Below the pieces are notes generated by a model, which made no database searches, was not told where the DNA came from, and saw only the letters and a list, made by a program, of their open reading frames with translations. Below, piece after piece: positions 9,660-18,821 of a stretch of 64,000 nt of DNA (its first letter is position 1; every line of letters begins with the position of its first letter). Position numbers and translations under genes: made by a program. The stretch is from G965240465 sp965249525 (GTDB lineage: Bacteria; SAR324; JACQKK01): contig OZ252237.1 of NCBI GenBank assembly GCA_965249525.1, positions 1,116,001 through 1,180,000 on the forward strand, written 5' to 3'.

Positions 9660-9803
9660 TTCTCATTTCCTATGCTGGCGTTTCTCATGCTTTCTATTGC
9701 CCATTCCCAGGTCCACCCCTGCTGCCTCCTTACAAACTATGCCCAAATATCCCTTTTGGCAACAGCCATTACCCAAGCTCCATCCACCACCCAGCAGCAG
9801 ACC

Positions 9804-10901
9804 TCAAAGACTGTCCAGCCATTGATTAAGACTGTCCGCAGCTTGATGCGCCAAAGCAAGATTTTGTGCATAGTTCATCCAGATAGGTCCCAATAAAGCC
9901 AGCCATCCCTGCCAGCCTTGATGTTGGAAACTGCACCCCGTGAGAGAAAAATCTTCCAGGCCAGCAATGCCCAGTTCGCTGCCAATGGCAATGCGCAACT
10001 CACTGCCAGCTTTGCTGCTAAAGGAATGGCTTTTCTGGGGAGAGTCCGCTAGGTCTTCCGATGCAGCATGCGGCAGCTGCATGCGCCGTCCCTGTTGCAG
10101 TGCCGACAACAAGGGCAAGGGAATATTGAGTATCTGGTTCAGCTGTTCTAAGCGCAGCGGATGATTGTATTGGGGCCAGCGGTAAAGTTTTTCTTGCCCC
10201 CAAAAGTGCCATCGGGGGGTGTTGTCCCATTCAAAAGCCCGCCGTAGCATGCGAAAGGCAGACCCTACCGAAACCATGTCCGCCAATACCGATTGCGGTT
10301 TGCCTCTCATCACATCTTGGCGAATCTTTCTTAATGAACGCCGATGATAGGTCTCATTTAAGAAACCTTGGACTTCATCTAACAGACTCTGGGAAAAGGG
10401 CTTCTGACTCCTCAACAGCTTGCTCCACAACTCGCCAAACAAGGTGCGCACACACACCAACACCTGATTGTCCTCCAAAGCAAATAGACGCACCCAGTCC
10501 AGCAAGGCATCGTCCCGAGAAGGCAAAAACGCCACCGCAATCAACCCGCTCTCTTCCATCAAAAATTGACCAACCTGCCTCAAAGCATATTCCAAATGTT
10601 TTCCTGTGCTTTCATCTAATGCGTCAATATTCAAACCACTGCCCCTCAGCTGCGGCTTTTGCAGCTTGAGACCATCCAAATGTATTTGATACGCCTTCTG
10701 TGTGGGAATACGCCCCCGCACCGCCCCCTCAGTAGTCAACAGCCCCAGTTGACTCAAATCATCCATCAGATTGCGAATGGTGGTAGGCGACAGCGACAAA
10801 TTGGACTGCTTTGCCAGCCTGCGGGCACTCAATGCTTCTTGCCGAAAGGTATAATGACGAATAATCTCATCCAAAATCAGCAACTCGCGATTTTTGGACA
10901 T
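9804..10901 (-). CDS. hrcA: Heat-inducible transcription repressor HrcA
   Basis: 365 aa. The N-terminal winged helix shows the HrcA pattern (ILDEIIRHYTF…SPTTIRNLMDDLSQLGLL). The region with GRIPTQKAYQIHLD corresponds to the usual GR.PT..GYR.Y.D stretch. HrcA represses chaperonin operons through CIRCE operators. dnaK, grpE and groESL are not beside it, and I see no CIRCE inverted repeat here (TTAGCACTC-N9-GAGTGCTAA), so it does not seem to be autoregulated from this locus. The 190 bp upstream are AT-rich and should hold its promoter. Confidence 0.9.
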   Translation of the reverse strand: MSKNRELLILDEIIRHYTFRQEALSARRLAKQSNLSLSPTTIRNLMDDLSQLGLLTTEGAVRGRIPTQKAYQIHLDGLKLQKPQLRGSGLNIDALDESTGKHLEYALRQVGQFLMEESGLIAVAFLPSRDDALLDWVRLFALEDNQVLVCVRTLFGELWSKLLRSQKPFSQSLLDEVQGFLNETYHRRSLRKIRQDVMRGKPQSVLADMVSVGSAFRMLRRAFEWDNTPRWHFWGQEKLYRWPQYNHPLRLEQLNQILNIPLPLLSALQQGRRMQLPHAASEDLADSPQKSHSFSSKAGSELRIAIGSELGIAGLEDFSLTGCSFQHQGWQGWLALLGPIWMNYAQNLALAHQAADSLNQWLDSL

Positions 10902-11091
10902 ATCTACACTTCAAGAAATTCAGCAGCCGCAAAGTATTGATTGTTTTTATACTAGCAGAATTTGCTTGGGTTTCCCATTGTTCTTCTTATTTGGGACACG
11001 AGGCGTCTTTATATTATGTTTAGTATCTATTTACTTAAAATTGTTGTAATCTTCCTTATTTAAGAGCACCTTGCTGCAAAGTTATGGCAGA

Positions 11092-11655
11092 ATGCATCAC
11101 CAATCCCGCCCCATCGCACCGTCCTGCAAAGCACCCATCAAAACCCTGGTGCTGCATGCCCTGGTGCTGCTTGCCCTCGTCCTCCTGCTGTCCCTGTGGA
11201 ATGCCAGCTGCACCCACCTGCCCCCAGCTATCGGCGGGCAGGTGAGCTTCAACATCAATTGGCAGCACCAAAAAGGCACTGTGGTGGATGGAGATACCGT
11301 TCGTATTTTGCTGAACCACATGCCCCGCGGGCTGGAAAAAGTCAACCTGCGCATAGCCGGGGTCAATTCACCCGAATTGAGGCTGGCAAAGGGGGATGCT
11401 TGTCGCCATAAAGAAATACCCCTGGGCAAGAGTGCCAAAGCATTTGTGGAACAACAGCTGAACAAGGTAGACCGCAGGCAGGTTCGGGTGATAAAAGGAA
11501 GAGACAAAAAGGTCTGGGAATGGAATAATGGACGCATTGTGGGAGATGTGCTGCTCAATGGACAGCGGCTTTCCAGCATGCTGCTGCAACACGGTCATGC
11601 GGAAAAGTGGGACGGCAAGGGGGAAAGAACCCGTCCTTGGTGCCATGATTCTTAA
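11092..11655 (+). CDS. Secreted or membrane-anchored thermonuclease (SNase) family protein
   Basis: 187 aa. N-terminal hydrophobic segment (about 22-40), then the OB-fold nuclease domain: GTVVDGDTVRIL, VNLRIAGVNSPELR, and a C-terminal NGRIVGDVLLNGQRLSSMLLQHGHA. By comparison with staphylococcal nuclease, Arg35, Glu43 and Arg87 appear kept, but the calcium ligand Asp40 (GID-PE in most members) is Asn here (GVNSPE). Activity may therefore be reduced or altered. The ATG at 11092 was chosen; a TTG 21 nt upstream is in frame. The Cys in NASC is not a good lipobox. Confidence 0.8.
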   Translation: MHHQSRPIAPSCKAPIKTLVLHALVLLALVLLLSLWNASCTHLPPAIGGQVSFNINWQHQKGTVVDGDTVRILLNHMPRGLEKVNLRIAGVNSPELRLAKGDACRHKEIPLGKSAKAFVEQQLNKVDRRQVRVIKGRDKKVWEWNNGRIVGDVLLNGQRLSSMLLQHGHAEKWDGKGERTRPWCHDS

Positions 11656-11698
11656 AGCTGGGTTTGCGCTAAGCAGGATTTCTCAAGCCAGGCTGCAG

Positions 11699-11763
11699 TG
11701 CTGAGATGCAGTTCTGAGATGCAGTGCTGAGATGCAGTGCTGAGATGCAGTGCTGAGATGCAG
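11699..11763. repeat. 13-nt tandem array, 5 copies, containing a start codon
   Basis: Five copies of TGCTGAGATGCAG (second copy TTCTGAGATGCAG). The last copy supplies the ATG at 11758 that begins the glycosyltransferase gene. Since 13 is not a multiple of 3, each copy presents an ATG in a different frame. Confidence 0.92.
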
Positions 11764-12978
11764 CGACGGCTTGGATACGATTTTGGAAAAAAGCTGAAAG
11801 TGGAATGGTGGCTGACAGGTGCAGGGGTGTTGGTGGGTTTGTGGGTGCTGGTGGTAATATTGCTGCTGCTGCTGGCTAGTCGTGCCATACACCAAGCCCG
11901 CAGCCTGGCTGCTTTGAGTGCCTTTGACAAGCATCAACCTCCGTTAACCTTAATTCAACCCTTGTGCGGGCTGAGTAACCAGCTGGAGTCTTGCCTGCGG
12001 TCTTGGAGTACCCAAGTGTATGGGGCGGAAGTACAACATGTGTTGTGCCTGCAAGACCCTGAGGATGCTGCCATGCCCATAGCCAGGCGCATAGCCGATG
12101 AATTTGGGGCGCAAATATGTGTCCATGAGATACGCGCAGGCTGGCAGGGAAAGACCTCCAACCTGTGTTCGGGATTGGCATGCGCCCGTCATCAGCTGTT
12201 GGTGTTTAGTGATGCCGATGTGTGGGCACCGCCGCAGGCCTTGGGACAGCTGGTCAGGCAGCTGTTGTCTTCAGAAGCTGCCCCCCAGCTGCGTGATGAC
12301 ACATTGGTGGCTGCCTTGGTAATACAGCGGGGGGGCAAGGGTTTTTGGGGAGAGTTTTATGCATATCTTTGGAATGCGGTACCGCTGCTGTTTTGGGCTG
12401 CCCCCTTGCAGTTGGGTTTGGTCACTGGCATTCCTGGCGGCGCATTTGCACTAAGCAAAAAAGCACTAGCAAAATTGGGAGGCATCCAGGCCGTTCGCAG
12501 CTACCTGGCCGAAGACATTGCCCTGGGGCGTGCTGCCAAAAAGGCTGGCATCTCCGTCAAGCTGGGCAGCTTGTTAAGCTGCCAAGTGGGGCGTCTCAAA
12601 GCCAGAGATTTCTGGCAAGACCTGCTGCGCGGCAGCCATATCGTACTGCGCTACTCGCCTGCTGGCATCCCCACAGGACTGACAGCTGCTTTATTGATTG
12701 ACCTGCCCTCCTGGCTGGGGCTGTTCTTGCTGTTCACGGCTTCCTCTGCGGGGCAGATCTTCTTGGCACTGCTGCTGCTGTCCCTGCCCTTGCTGCAAAA
12801 AACCGCCCTTATCAGTCTCTGCCAAAAACAATGGAAGTTCTGCTGGTACGCGCCATTGATAGATCTGCTGCGCTACATCGCACTGCTGCAAGCCCTTTGC
12901 TATCCCTTTGTCCGCTGGGGAGGAGTACGCTGGCGTGTCCGTGAGGGAGGACACATACAACGCATGAAATCCTCTTAG
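11758..12978 (+). CDS. Glycosyltransferase, ceramide glucosyltransferase/HpnI-like (GT21)
   Basis: 406 aa. An N-terminal membrane helix (about 18-40) is followed by a GT-A domain: LIQPLCGL…LESCLRSW near 60-80, the UDP-sugar DxD-like FSDADVWAPP near 155, and the acceptor-side TGIPGGAFALSKKAL with AED near 255-265. Two or three hydrophobic segments end the protein (about 305-395). This is the plan of ceramide glucosyltransferase and hopanoid HpnI, which glycosylate a membrane lipid on the cytoplasmic face. The (Q/R)xxRW signature is not intact (LRGSHIVLRY), so the substrate is uncertain. No other hopanoid genes are adjacent. The start lies in the preceding repeat array; a GTG at 11800 is an alternative. 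Confidence 0.78.
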   Translation: MQRRLGYDFGKKLKVEWWLTGAGVLVGLWVLVVILLLLLASRAIHQARSLAALSAFDKHQPPLTLIQPLCGLSNQLESCLRSWSTQVYGAEVQHVLCLQDPEDAAMPIARRIADEFGAQICVHEIRAGWQGKTSNLCSGLACARHQLLVFSDADVWAPPQALGQLVRQLLSSEAAPQLRDDTLVAALVIQRGGKGFWGEFYAYLWNAVPLLFWAAPLQLGLVTGIPGGAFALSKKALAKLGGIQAVRSYLAEDIALGRAAKKAGISVKLGSLLSCQVGRLKARDFWQDLLRGSHIVLRYSPAGIPTGLTAALLIDLPSWLGLFLLFTASSAGQIFLALLLLSLPLLQKTALISLCQKQWKFCWYAPLIDLLRYIALLQALCYPFVRWGGVRWRVREGGHIQRMKSS

Positions 12979-13000
12979 GCTGTCGGGCGCAACCATCCGC

Positions 13001-13042
13001 CTGACATTGTCCTCCTGACATTGCCCGCCTGACATTGTCCTC
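13001..13042. repeat. 14-nt tandem array, 3 copies
   Basis: Three copies of CTGACATTGTCCTC (middle copy CTGACATTGCCCGC) in the 195-bp spacer between the glycosyltransferase and the Spy-like gene. Confidence 0.88.
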
Positions 13043-13173
13043 ATCAGATTGTGAAGAAAATCTGTAGAGATTCCTCACACAAACTCCTTGCCCTTGGAGT
13101 ACATGACCTGCGTTTAACCAATTAGGATGGCAGTTCTTAGCCATAAAGATACTTAGCAATCAGGAGAACCATC

Positions 13174-13746
13174 ATGAATACATTTTTGGATAATATTTCC
13201 CAAGGCTTTTGGAGGGTTTTTTGGAGGGTTTTTTGGAGGTGGCACCTGGTATGGCTAGCAGTGCTGTTCTCAACAGCCATGAACGGGGTGGTCTGGTCTC
13301 AAGAACCGAGAAATTATCAATGGGAAGATGTGCTGATACAAAGCGGCTGGGTGAATGCATGCCGTTGGGATGCCGCACCGCGCTTGGAGTTAAATATGAG
13401 ACGAGCGCACGCCCGCTTCCAGTTGAATATACAACAGCAAGTGCTTTGGCGGAAACTAACCCGGGTGCTGCGAGAAAATCAGCAAGAGCGTACTGCCTTT
13501 TGTTTCAAATTGCGCCAGTCTTTAGAGCATCCCCGCCAACGGCGCACCTTAAAAATACGCTTAAAACAAGAACGCCAATGGGCTAAATACCAAATGAAAT
13601 TGGCCAGCCGTTCTGAAAGGGCGGTGACAAACTTTTATGAATCGCTCAAAAAGAAGCAGCGCCAGCTGTTGGACCAAATGGTGGTGCCTGACACAGCCTC
13701 AGCCAACGCACCCCGACAGCCATTCCGCCTAGGTTCTGGAGGCTAG
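13174..13746 (+). CDS. Spy/CpxP-like periplasmic protein (tentative)
   Basis: 190 aa. Signal peptide to about residue 43 (cleavage near VWSQ). The mature part is helical and rich in Arg, Gln and Lys, and ends with NFYESLKKKQRQLLDQM, which resembles the LTxxQ motif of Spy/CpxP chaperones (f..L...Q…ld). No zinc or catalytic motif. The signal region holds a threefold FWRV repeat encoded by three 12-nt units, so it has been expanded in frame. Good Shine-Dalgarno AGGAG before the ATG at 13174. The family call rests on one motif. Confidence 0.5.
   Translation: MNTFLDNISQGFWRVFWRVFWRWHLVWLAVLFSTAMNGVVWSQEPRNYQWEDVLIQSGWVNACRWDAAPRLELNMRRAHARFQLNIQQQVLWRKLTRVLRENQQERTAFCFKLRQSLEHPRQRRTLKIRLKQERQWAKYQMKLASRSERAVTNFYESLKKKQRQLLDQMVVPDTASANAPRQPFRLGSGG
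13207..13242 (+). repeat. In-frame 12-nt array in a signal peptide
   Basis: Three copies of TTTTGGAGGGTT (last ends in GGTGG) encode FWRV-FWRV-FWRW at residues 12-23 of the Spy-like protein. Confidence 0.9.
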
Positions 13747-13767
13747 CCTTCACTGCTAGCCTTCACT
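13742..13767. repeat. 13-nt repeat spanning a stop codon
   Basis: Two exact copies of GCTAGCCTTCACT; the first contains the TAG stop of the Spy-like gene, so the array starts from that gene's 3' end. A hairpin GCTGACA-GTC-TGTCAGC follows at 13800-13816 without a U tract. Confidence 0.82.
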
Positions 13768-13860
13768 GCCAGCCTGGGTGCGCGCAGGCTAGTGTTGTTG
13801 CTGACAGTCTGTCAGCACATGGGCTTTGTAAGCATCAGGCACTTAGACTCTATCCAGGAG

Positions 13861-14184
13861 TCAATCTTGGGTTTGTGCCTGCAGCCACTGAAAGAAATCT
13901 GCATTTCCTTTAACTAAGGGCCAGGCAACCACACAGGGACACTTGTAAGCATGCAGCTGCTTGACCCTGTTGATAAGGGCATCCAAACGCTCAGGCATGG
14001 TTTTCAGCAACAAAGCCACCTCTCCGTCGGTGACCACCTTGCCCTCCCAGCGATAGACCGAGTGCACAGCCCCCAAGATATTGGCACAGGCAGCCAAGCG
14101 TTCTGTAACAAGTATTTGTGCCAGCTGTTTGGCGTCCTCTAAGTTGGGGGTGGTGATGTACACCATTAGAGGAATAGACGACAT
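13861..14184 (-). CDS. cutA: Divalent-cation tolerance protein CutA
   Basis: 107 aa, the usual length for this trimeric protein. Family pattern: VYITTPNLEDAKQLAQILVTERLAAC near the start, then the WEGKV…E..LLLKT segment, and P-rich C-terminal strand VVAWPLVKGNADFFQWL. Function is debated (copper tolerance in E. coli, widespread otherwise). The start is the ATG at 14184; an ATG-less extension upstream has no support. A 104-bp gap separates it from the otsA stop. Confidence 0.93.
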   Translation of the reverse strand: MSSIPLMVYITTPNLEDAKQLAQILVTERLAACANILGAVHSVYRWEGKVVTDGEVALLLKTMPERLDALINRVKQLHAYKCPCVVAWPLVKGNADFFQWLQAQTQD

Positions 14185-14287
14185 AAAAATTTGCTGCCAT
14201 AACAGCACCAGGGATGATATTGAGGAAGGAGCAAGTCTCTAACGGAGGGGTTCAAAAGACCGACATTCCCTCCCCAATAACTGGATG

Positions 14288-15856
14288 CTAGCCCCCTTTC
14301 CACCAAATGCTGTCTTCTTCATCTTGAATGGAAGGAAAGTTTTGGGGGTAGTTGGCAAGATTGCCTGCTTGTGCTGCCTGTAGAAAGTTGTCTACCCAAG
14401 AGAATATATTATGTGTTTCCACAATTTTCTTCAAATGTGTCATGCGCAGGCTGCGTTCATCACTTGGCATGATGCAGGCACGATACAATATCTCAGCCAT
14501 GCCTTCTATATCAAACGGGTTCACAATTAAGGCGTGCTGTCCTAGTTGGGCAGCAGCACCAGCGAAGCCACTTAGCACGAGTACACTACTTTCTTTCTCA
14601 GCGCAAGCACAAAATTCTTTGGCTACCAAATTCATGCCGTCATCCAGAGGAGTAATCAAGGCAATGTTGGCAGCACAGTAATGCGCCAGCAGTTCCTGGT
14701 GTTTAAGACTCCGATAGTGATAGACCACAGGCGTCCAATCATGGCGGGAGAACTCACCGTTAATTTTACCCACCAGCTGTTCTACCTCTTGTTTGATGAC
14801 CTCATATTCCGAAATCTGCTGGCGGCTGGGAACCAGTATTTGTATCAGAGAAACTTTGCCTTTGAGGTCGGGATATTTGCGCAGCATCTCGCCAAAGGCA
14901 CGCAGACGATGTCTTAATCCCTTGGTATAGTCCATACGGTCTACCCCTAGGATGATTTGCCTGCCTTGTGAGTATTGGCGGAGTTTGTTGGTATGCTTTT
15001 TTACCTCAGGAGATTTTGTGCCGTTGACGAAGTAGCGGTAATCAATGCCGATGGGGAAACTGCCCACTCGGGTGGTGCCTTGAGGATGTTCAATTTGATA
15101 AAGTGAACCTCGGCGGGAAACAGTGGTTTTTTTTATCAGTGATTCCACTGCGCGCAGGAAGTAGGTTTTGTGCCAGGGGGTTTGAAAACCCAGCAGTTGA
15201 TATGCCAGCAAGGCTTTTAGCAGTTGTTTGTTCCAGGGCATCATCATAAAGATGCGGTCTGGAGGAAAAGGGATGTGCAGGAAGTAACACATGGGGTTCT
15301 TCACTCCCAATGCTTTGAGGTCATATCCCACATGTGCCAGTTGGTAATCGTGCACCCAAAGCAGGTCGTTGGGCTGCATGTTTTGCTGTATCACTTGAGC
15401 GAATTTGCGGTTGACCTCCCGATAGCTTTTCCAGTAAGCGGGCTTAAAGCGACAACGGGAAGGCATGCAGTGGAACAAGGGCCACAGTACTTCGTTGGAA
15501 AAACCTTGGTAGTACAATGCTATTTCTTCTGCACTAAGGAAAACAGGCGCCACTTGATATCCCAGGTTGCCAATGCGCTGCTGCAGATTGTCCCAAGCTG
15601 CAGGCTTGTCGGCTACGCCAGGCCAACCTACCCACACCCCGCCCCGATGACGCAGCACCGGACCCATAGCGGTAATCAATCCGCCGGCACTTGGTTGGAT
15701 TTTCCACTGACTGTTTTCAAGCGCCAGGGTGAAGGGCAAGCGATTAGAAATAATCATCAGGCGATTGCCCTTGTCTGCTTGGCTGCTTCCTTCAGGTTTT
15801 GCTGATGAGGCGGCAAGCTGCTGCTCAGCAGCCGCTCTCAACTGCTTTTGCTGCAT
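14288..15856 (-). CDS. otsA: Trehalose-6-phosphate synthase
   Basis: 522 aa, GT20 retaining transferase making trehalose-6-phosphate from a nucleotide-glucose and glucose-6-phosphate. Motifs in order: IISNRLPF, SAGGLITAM, WVGWPG, WVHDYQL, YFLHIPFPPDRIF, GVDRMDYTKGL, and LVAKEF near the C terminus. The start at 15856 is set by a GGGAGG Shine-Dalgarno just upstream. It overlaps the otsB stop by 19 nt, so the two are translationally coupled, with otsB first. About 45 residues longer than E. coli OtsA, mainly in the N-terminal low-complexity region. Confidence 0.95.
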   Translation of the reverse strand: MQQKQLRAAAEQQLAASSAKPEGSSQADKGNRLMIISNRLPFTLALENSQWKIQPSAGGLITAMGPVLRHRGGVWVGWPGVADKPAAWDNLQQRIGNLGYQVAPVFLSAEEIALYYQGFSNEVLWPLFHCMPSRCRFKPAYWKSYREVNRKFAQVIQQNMQPNDLLWVHDYQLAHVGYDLKALGVKNPMCYFLHIPFPPDRIFMMMPWNKQLLKALLAYQLLGFQTPWHKTYFLRAVESLIKKTTVSRRGSLYQIEHPQGTTRVGSFPIGIDYRYFVNGTKSPEVKKHTNKLRQYSQGRQIILGVDRMDYTKGLRHRLRAFGEMLRKYPDLKGKVSLIQILVPSRQQISEYEVIKQEVEQLVGKINGEFSRHDWTPVVYHYRSLKHQELLAHYCAANIALITPLDDGMNLVAKEFCACAEKESSVLVLSGFAGAAAQLGQHALIVNPFDIEGMAEILYRACIMPSDERSLRMTHLKKIVETHNIFSWVDNFLQAAQAGNLANYPQNFPSIQDEEDSIWWKGG

Positions 15857-16632
15857 GCTGCCTCCCATTGGTCTAGGAAACCCAATACTTCCTGCGGAGG
15901 CTGCAGCCAGAGTTCAGCTTGGGTGGCACGCAATTCAGGACGCACCAATACAGACAATCCCTTGCCTTTGAGGGCTGCAAAAGCATCCTCATCGGTCACA
16001 TCATCCCCCAGATAAGCCCCCCAGCAGTCCGCACCCCCTTCTTGCAGCAAGGTCTCAACAGCCTTCCCTTTGTGATGCGCTTCTGCACGCAATTCATAAC
16101 CTCCGTCCATGGCATGCAGCCACAAATCTGCTGTCTCCCCAAAAGTCTGCCAATGCTGCGCAACCCACCCATCCATTTTCTTCACAAAAGCCTCATCCCT
16201 GCCACGATGGTGCAGCACCAGCCCCGCATGCTTCACTTCCAATACATCCCTGTCCCAGGCCTCTTGCGCCAGCTGGCAAGCCCTTGATAAAGCGTCCTGC
16301 AGCCTTTCTGGCAGTGGACTTTGCAGCAAATCTCCTTGTGGGGAACGACGTTCCCAGCCGTGATTGCCCCAAATCTCTGGCAGGGGCTCACAGTCCAGCA
16401 ATTCAGCCACCTTGTCAGCCATCCTGCCGCTGATGATGGTCACCTGGCAGCTTTCTTCCCTGGTCAACTTTTCCAGACGATCTGTAATGCCCGGCCAAGG
16501 ATGCGCCTGCTGTCTATCCACCTGTAAAGGCGACAGCACCCCATCATAGTCCAGCATCAACAAGCGCACCGAGGCGTTAGTGAGACGGCGAAAAAATTGT
16601 TCCAGAGAACCTTGCAGCGAAAGAACTTTCAT
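15838..16632 (-). CDS. otsB: Trehalose-6-phosphate phosphatase
   Basis: 264 aa HAD phosphatase that completes trehalose synthesis after OtsA. The nucleophile motif is LDYDGVLSPL (Asp nucleophile and general acid); TIISGR, GNHGWE and the Mg-binding LGDDVTDEDAF follow. The start is taken at the ATG at 16632. The frame stays open upstream to 16815 through a 13-nt repeat array, which would add repetitive, non-homologous residues, so a longer form is unlikely. No clear Shine-Dalgarno. First gene of the otsB-otsA pair. Confidence 0.93.
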   Translation of the reverse strand: MKVLSLQGSLEQFFRRLTNASVRLLMLDYDGVLSPLQVDRQQAHPWPGITDRLEKLTREESCQVTIISGRMADKVAELLDCEPLPEIWGNHGWERRSPQGDLLQSPLPERLQDALSRACQLAQEAWDRDVLEVKHAGLVLHHRGRDEAFVKKMDGWVAQHWQTFGETADLWLHAMDGGYELRAEAHHKGKAVETLLQEGGADCWGAYLGDDVTDEDAFAALKGKGLSVLVRPELRATQAELWLQPPQEVLGFLDQWEAACSKSS

Positions 16633-16680
16633 AAACTGCAACGTATCATCTATTGCCAAAAATACCAACCACATCCACTT

Positions 16681-16764
16681 GCCAGAAGACCTTGCCAGAA
16701 GACTTTGCCAGAAGACTTTGCCAGAAGACCTTGCCAGAAGACCTTGCCAGAAGACCTTGCCAGA
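16681..16764. repeat. 13-nt tandem array, 6 copies, upstream of otsB
   Basis: Six copies of GCCAGAAGACCTT (two read GCCAGAAGACTTT) plus a partial copy, 49 bp before the otsB start. On the gene's sense strand the unit contains CTTCTGGC, which is similar to the array upstream of purD at 36938-37000. Confidence 0.93.
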
Positions 16765-16856
16765 CCTGCCTGAGGTATAAGGGGTTGGTGGTTTATATTT
16801 TGTGGTATGTACCAAATGGGAAGGGGTGCGAATAGTCTGCTGTGGTTTTACAGAGG

Positions 16857-18410
16857 ATGAAAGAAGGTATCACAAGTGCATGGGGGGCGACCATACTGGG
16901 TGTGGAGGCGCACTCGGTGCGGGTGGAGCTGGCACTGGCGCGGGGGTTGAGTCAGTTCATTATTGTTGGTCTGCCTGATAATGCCATTCGTGAGAGTCGT
17001 GACCGCATCAGTTCTGCACTGGTTAGTTGTGGTTTTCCTTTGCCAGTGCGCAAGGTGATTTGTAATCTGGCGCCAGCGGAGCTGCGCAAGACGGGGGCGG
17101 GTTTTGACTTACCCATCACGGCATGTTTGCTGGCGGGGATGGGGGCTGCCCCTGCGCAGCGTTTATCGGATGCCATGCTGATGGGAGAGATCTCCTTGGA
17201 AGGCAAGGTGCGGCCGCTGCACGGGGTGCTGGCAGCAGCTGTGGCAGCGCATAAAGGAGGCTTAAAAAATTTGGTGATTGCCAAAGAGAATGTGGCGGAA
17301 GCTGCCATGGTGGAGGGATTGGAGGTCTACGGTGTGGAGAATATATCAGAACTTTTGCGTTGGCTGCGAGGAGAACTGCTGCCTGAGCGTTCCAGTGCAC
17401 AGCAAATGCGCACCTTATTGGAACAACAAGTTCCTTGGCAGGGAATAGACATGCAGGATGTAAAAGGACAGGGGAAGGTGAAACGCGCCCTGGAAATTGC
17501 AGCAGCAGGAGGACACCATGTGTTGATGATCGGCCCTCCGGGGTCAGGCAAAACCATGATGGCACAACGACTGCCTGCACTCATGCCCCCTCTCAATTTT
17601 GAAGAAGCCATAGAGGTCTCCAGAATACACAGCGTGGCAGGACTGCTGGACAGAAAAACCCCGCTGCTGTATGTGCGTCCCTTCCGTTCCCCGCATCACA
17701 GCATCTCCCGCCCAGGACTGGTAGGGGGAGGCTCCATCCCCCGCCCAGGAGAAATCTCCCTCGCCCACAACGGCATCCTCTTCCTGGATGAACTCCCAGA
17801 ATTCCCCCGCGATGTCTTAAACTTACTCAGACAACCCCTTGAAGCACACCACCTGACCATCGCCCGCGCCGCCATGTCACTGGAATTCCCTTGCTCCTTC
17901 CTGCTGGTGTGCGCCATGAACCCCTGCCCCTGCGGCTACCAAGGCTCCCCCCCCAACTTCTCAAAAAAATGCAGCTGCTCCCATCAAGAAATCCGCCGCT
18001 ACCGCTCCCGTATCTCAGGACCCCTCATGGATCGCATAGACCTGCGTCTGGATGTCCCTGTTACCCCTTTTGAAAAACTCCGCCAAGATGACAGCGGCGA
18101 CTCCTCGCAAACCATAGCCTCCCGTGTACGGAAAGCCCGCCTCCAACAGCAAGAACGCTTTCACTCCAGCCCCACCCGCTGCAATGCCCAAATGCTCCCC
18201 GCAGAAGTCCAAGCCCATGCCCTGCCCGATGACCACAGCTGGCAGATACTGCAGCAAGCCACCCAACAACTCCACCTCAGCACCCGCGCCCACACCCGCA
18301 TCCTCAAAGTAGCACGCACCATCGCCGACCTGGCGAAGCGACCGCAGCTCAGCTCCGCAGATATCTCCGAAGCCATCCAATACCACCGCACCCCCTACCT
18401 AGATTCATAA
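16857..18410 (+). CDS. comM: ComM/YifB-family Mg-chelatase-like AAA+ ATPase
   Basis: 517 aa. Family order: an N-terminal S5/Lon-like domain (GATILGVEAHSVRVE, IVGLPDNAIRESRDRI), the AAA+ module with Walker A GPPGSGKT and Walker B FLDELPEF, and the C-terminal Mg-chelatase domain with the Cys cluster NPCPCGY…CSCS. ComM is a hexameric helicase that drives branch migration during natural transformation; many non-competent bacteria also have it. The ATG at 16857 was chosen over a GTG at 16842. The 3' third is noticeably Pro/His-rich in the antisense frames because of C-rich codon use. Confidence 0.95.
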   Translation: MKEGITSAWGATILGVEAHSVRVELALARGLSQFIIVGLPDNAIRESRDRISSALVSCGFPLPVRKVICNLAPAELRKTGAGFDLPITACLLAGMGAAPAQRLSDAMLMGEISLEGKVRPLHGVLAAAVAAHKGGLKNLVIAKENVAEAAMVEGLEVYGVENISELLRWLRGELLPERSSAQQMRTLLEQQVPWQGIDMQDVKGQGKVKRALEIAAAGGHHVLMIGPPGSGKTMMAQRLPALMPPLNFEEAIEVSRIHSVAGLLDRKTPLLYVRPFRSPHHSISRPGLVGGGSIPRPGEISLAHNGILFLDELPEFPRDVLNLLRQPLEAHHLTIARAAMSLEFPCSFLLVCAMNPCPCGYQGSPPNFSKKCSCSHQEIRRYRSRISGPLMDRIDLRLDVPVTPFEKLRQDDSGDSSQTIASRVRKARLQQQERFHSSPTRCNAQMLPAEVQAHALPDDHSWQILQQATQQLHLSTRAHTRILKVARTIADLAKRPQLSSADISEAIQYHRTPYLDS

Positions 18411-18821
18411 ATCCCTCCCCTTCCCCTCCATAAGTACCTGCTTGATGGGATTTGTCTCCCCTGCATAATTGTAAAAAATTTATCAATTAACTGGTTGTTT
18501 CTAGCATAATATGCTATCTATATAGATAAAAGTTCTTGTTATTTATATTAGCTCTTACCATAATTTTGAAACTTCTATTTAAATCCTGTTCACACTATCT
18601 TTGCTATAAATAAAGCCAAACTTGGATTTATTTACCAGCATATTTTTATAATTTAGGAGGATTTTATTTGGATACCAAGTTGTTCGCGGTGTCTATAGTA
18701 GCTCCTTAGACAGCAGATTCTTGTCTGCGATCCTCTGAGATGCTGTTCACACCATCTTCGCTATAACTAAGCCAGCCTAGGCTCTATTTATAGTTTTAGT
18801 TAAATTTTGGAGGATCTTATT
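18411..18821. other. Intergenic region with a duplicated lipoprotein leader
   Basis: 411 bp, AT-rich. Two diverged copies of a leader of about 85 bp lie at about 18592-18674 and 18744-18825. Both run from TGTTCACAC…ATCTT through GCTATAA and AAGCCA to TAATTT/AAATTT and GGAGGAT. The second copy leads into the ATG of the lipoprotein gene at 18822. In the first, the start position reads TTTGG instead of an ATG and no ORF follows, so it looks like a leader that has lost its gene. A small hairpin CAGA…TCTG lies between them. Confidence 0.65.

Noticed and set aside
9804..11091. CIRCE operator near hrcA
   Set aside because: No TTAGCACTC/GAGTGCTAA pair was found upstream of hrcA.
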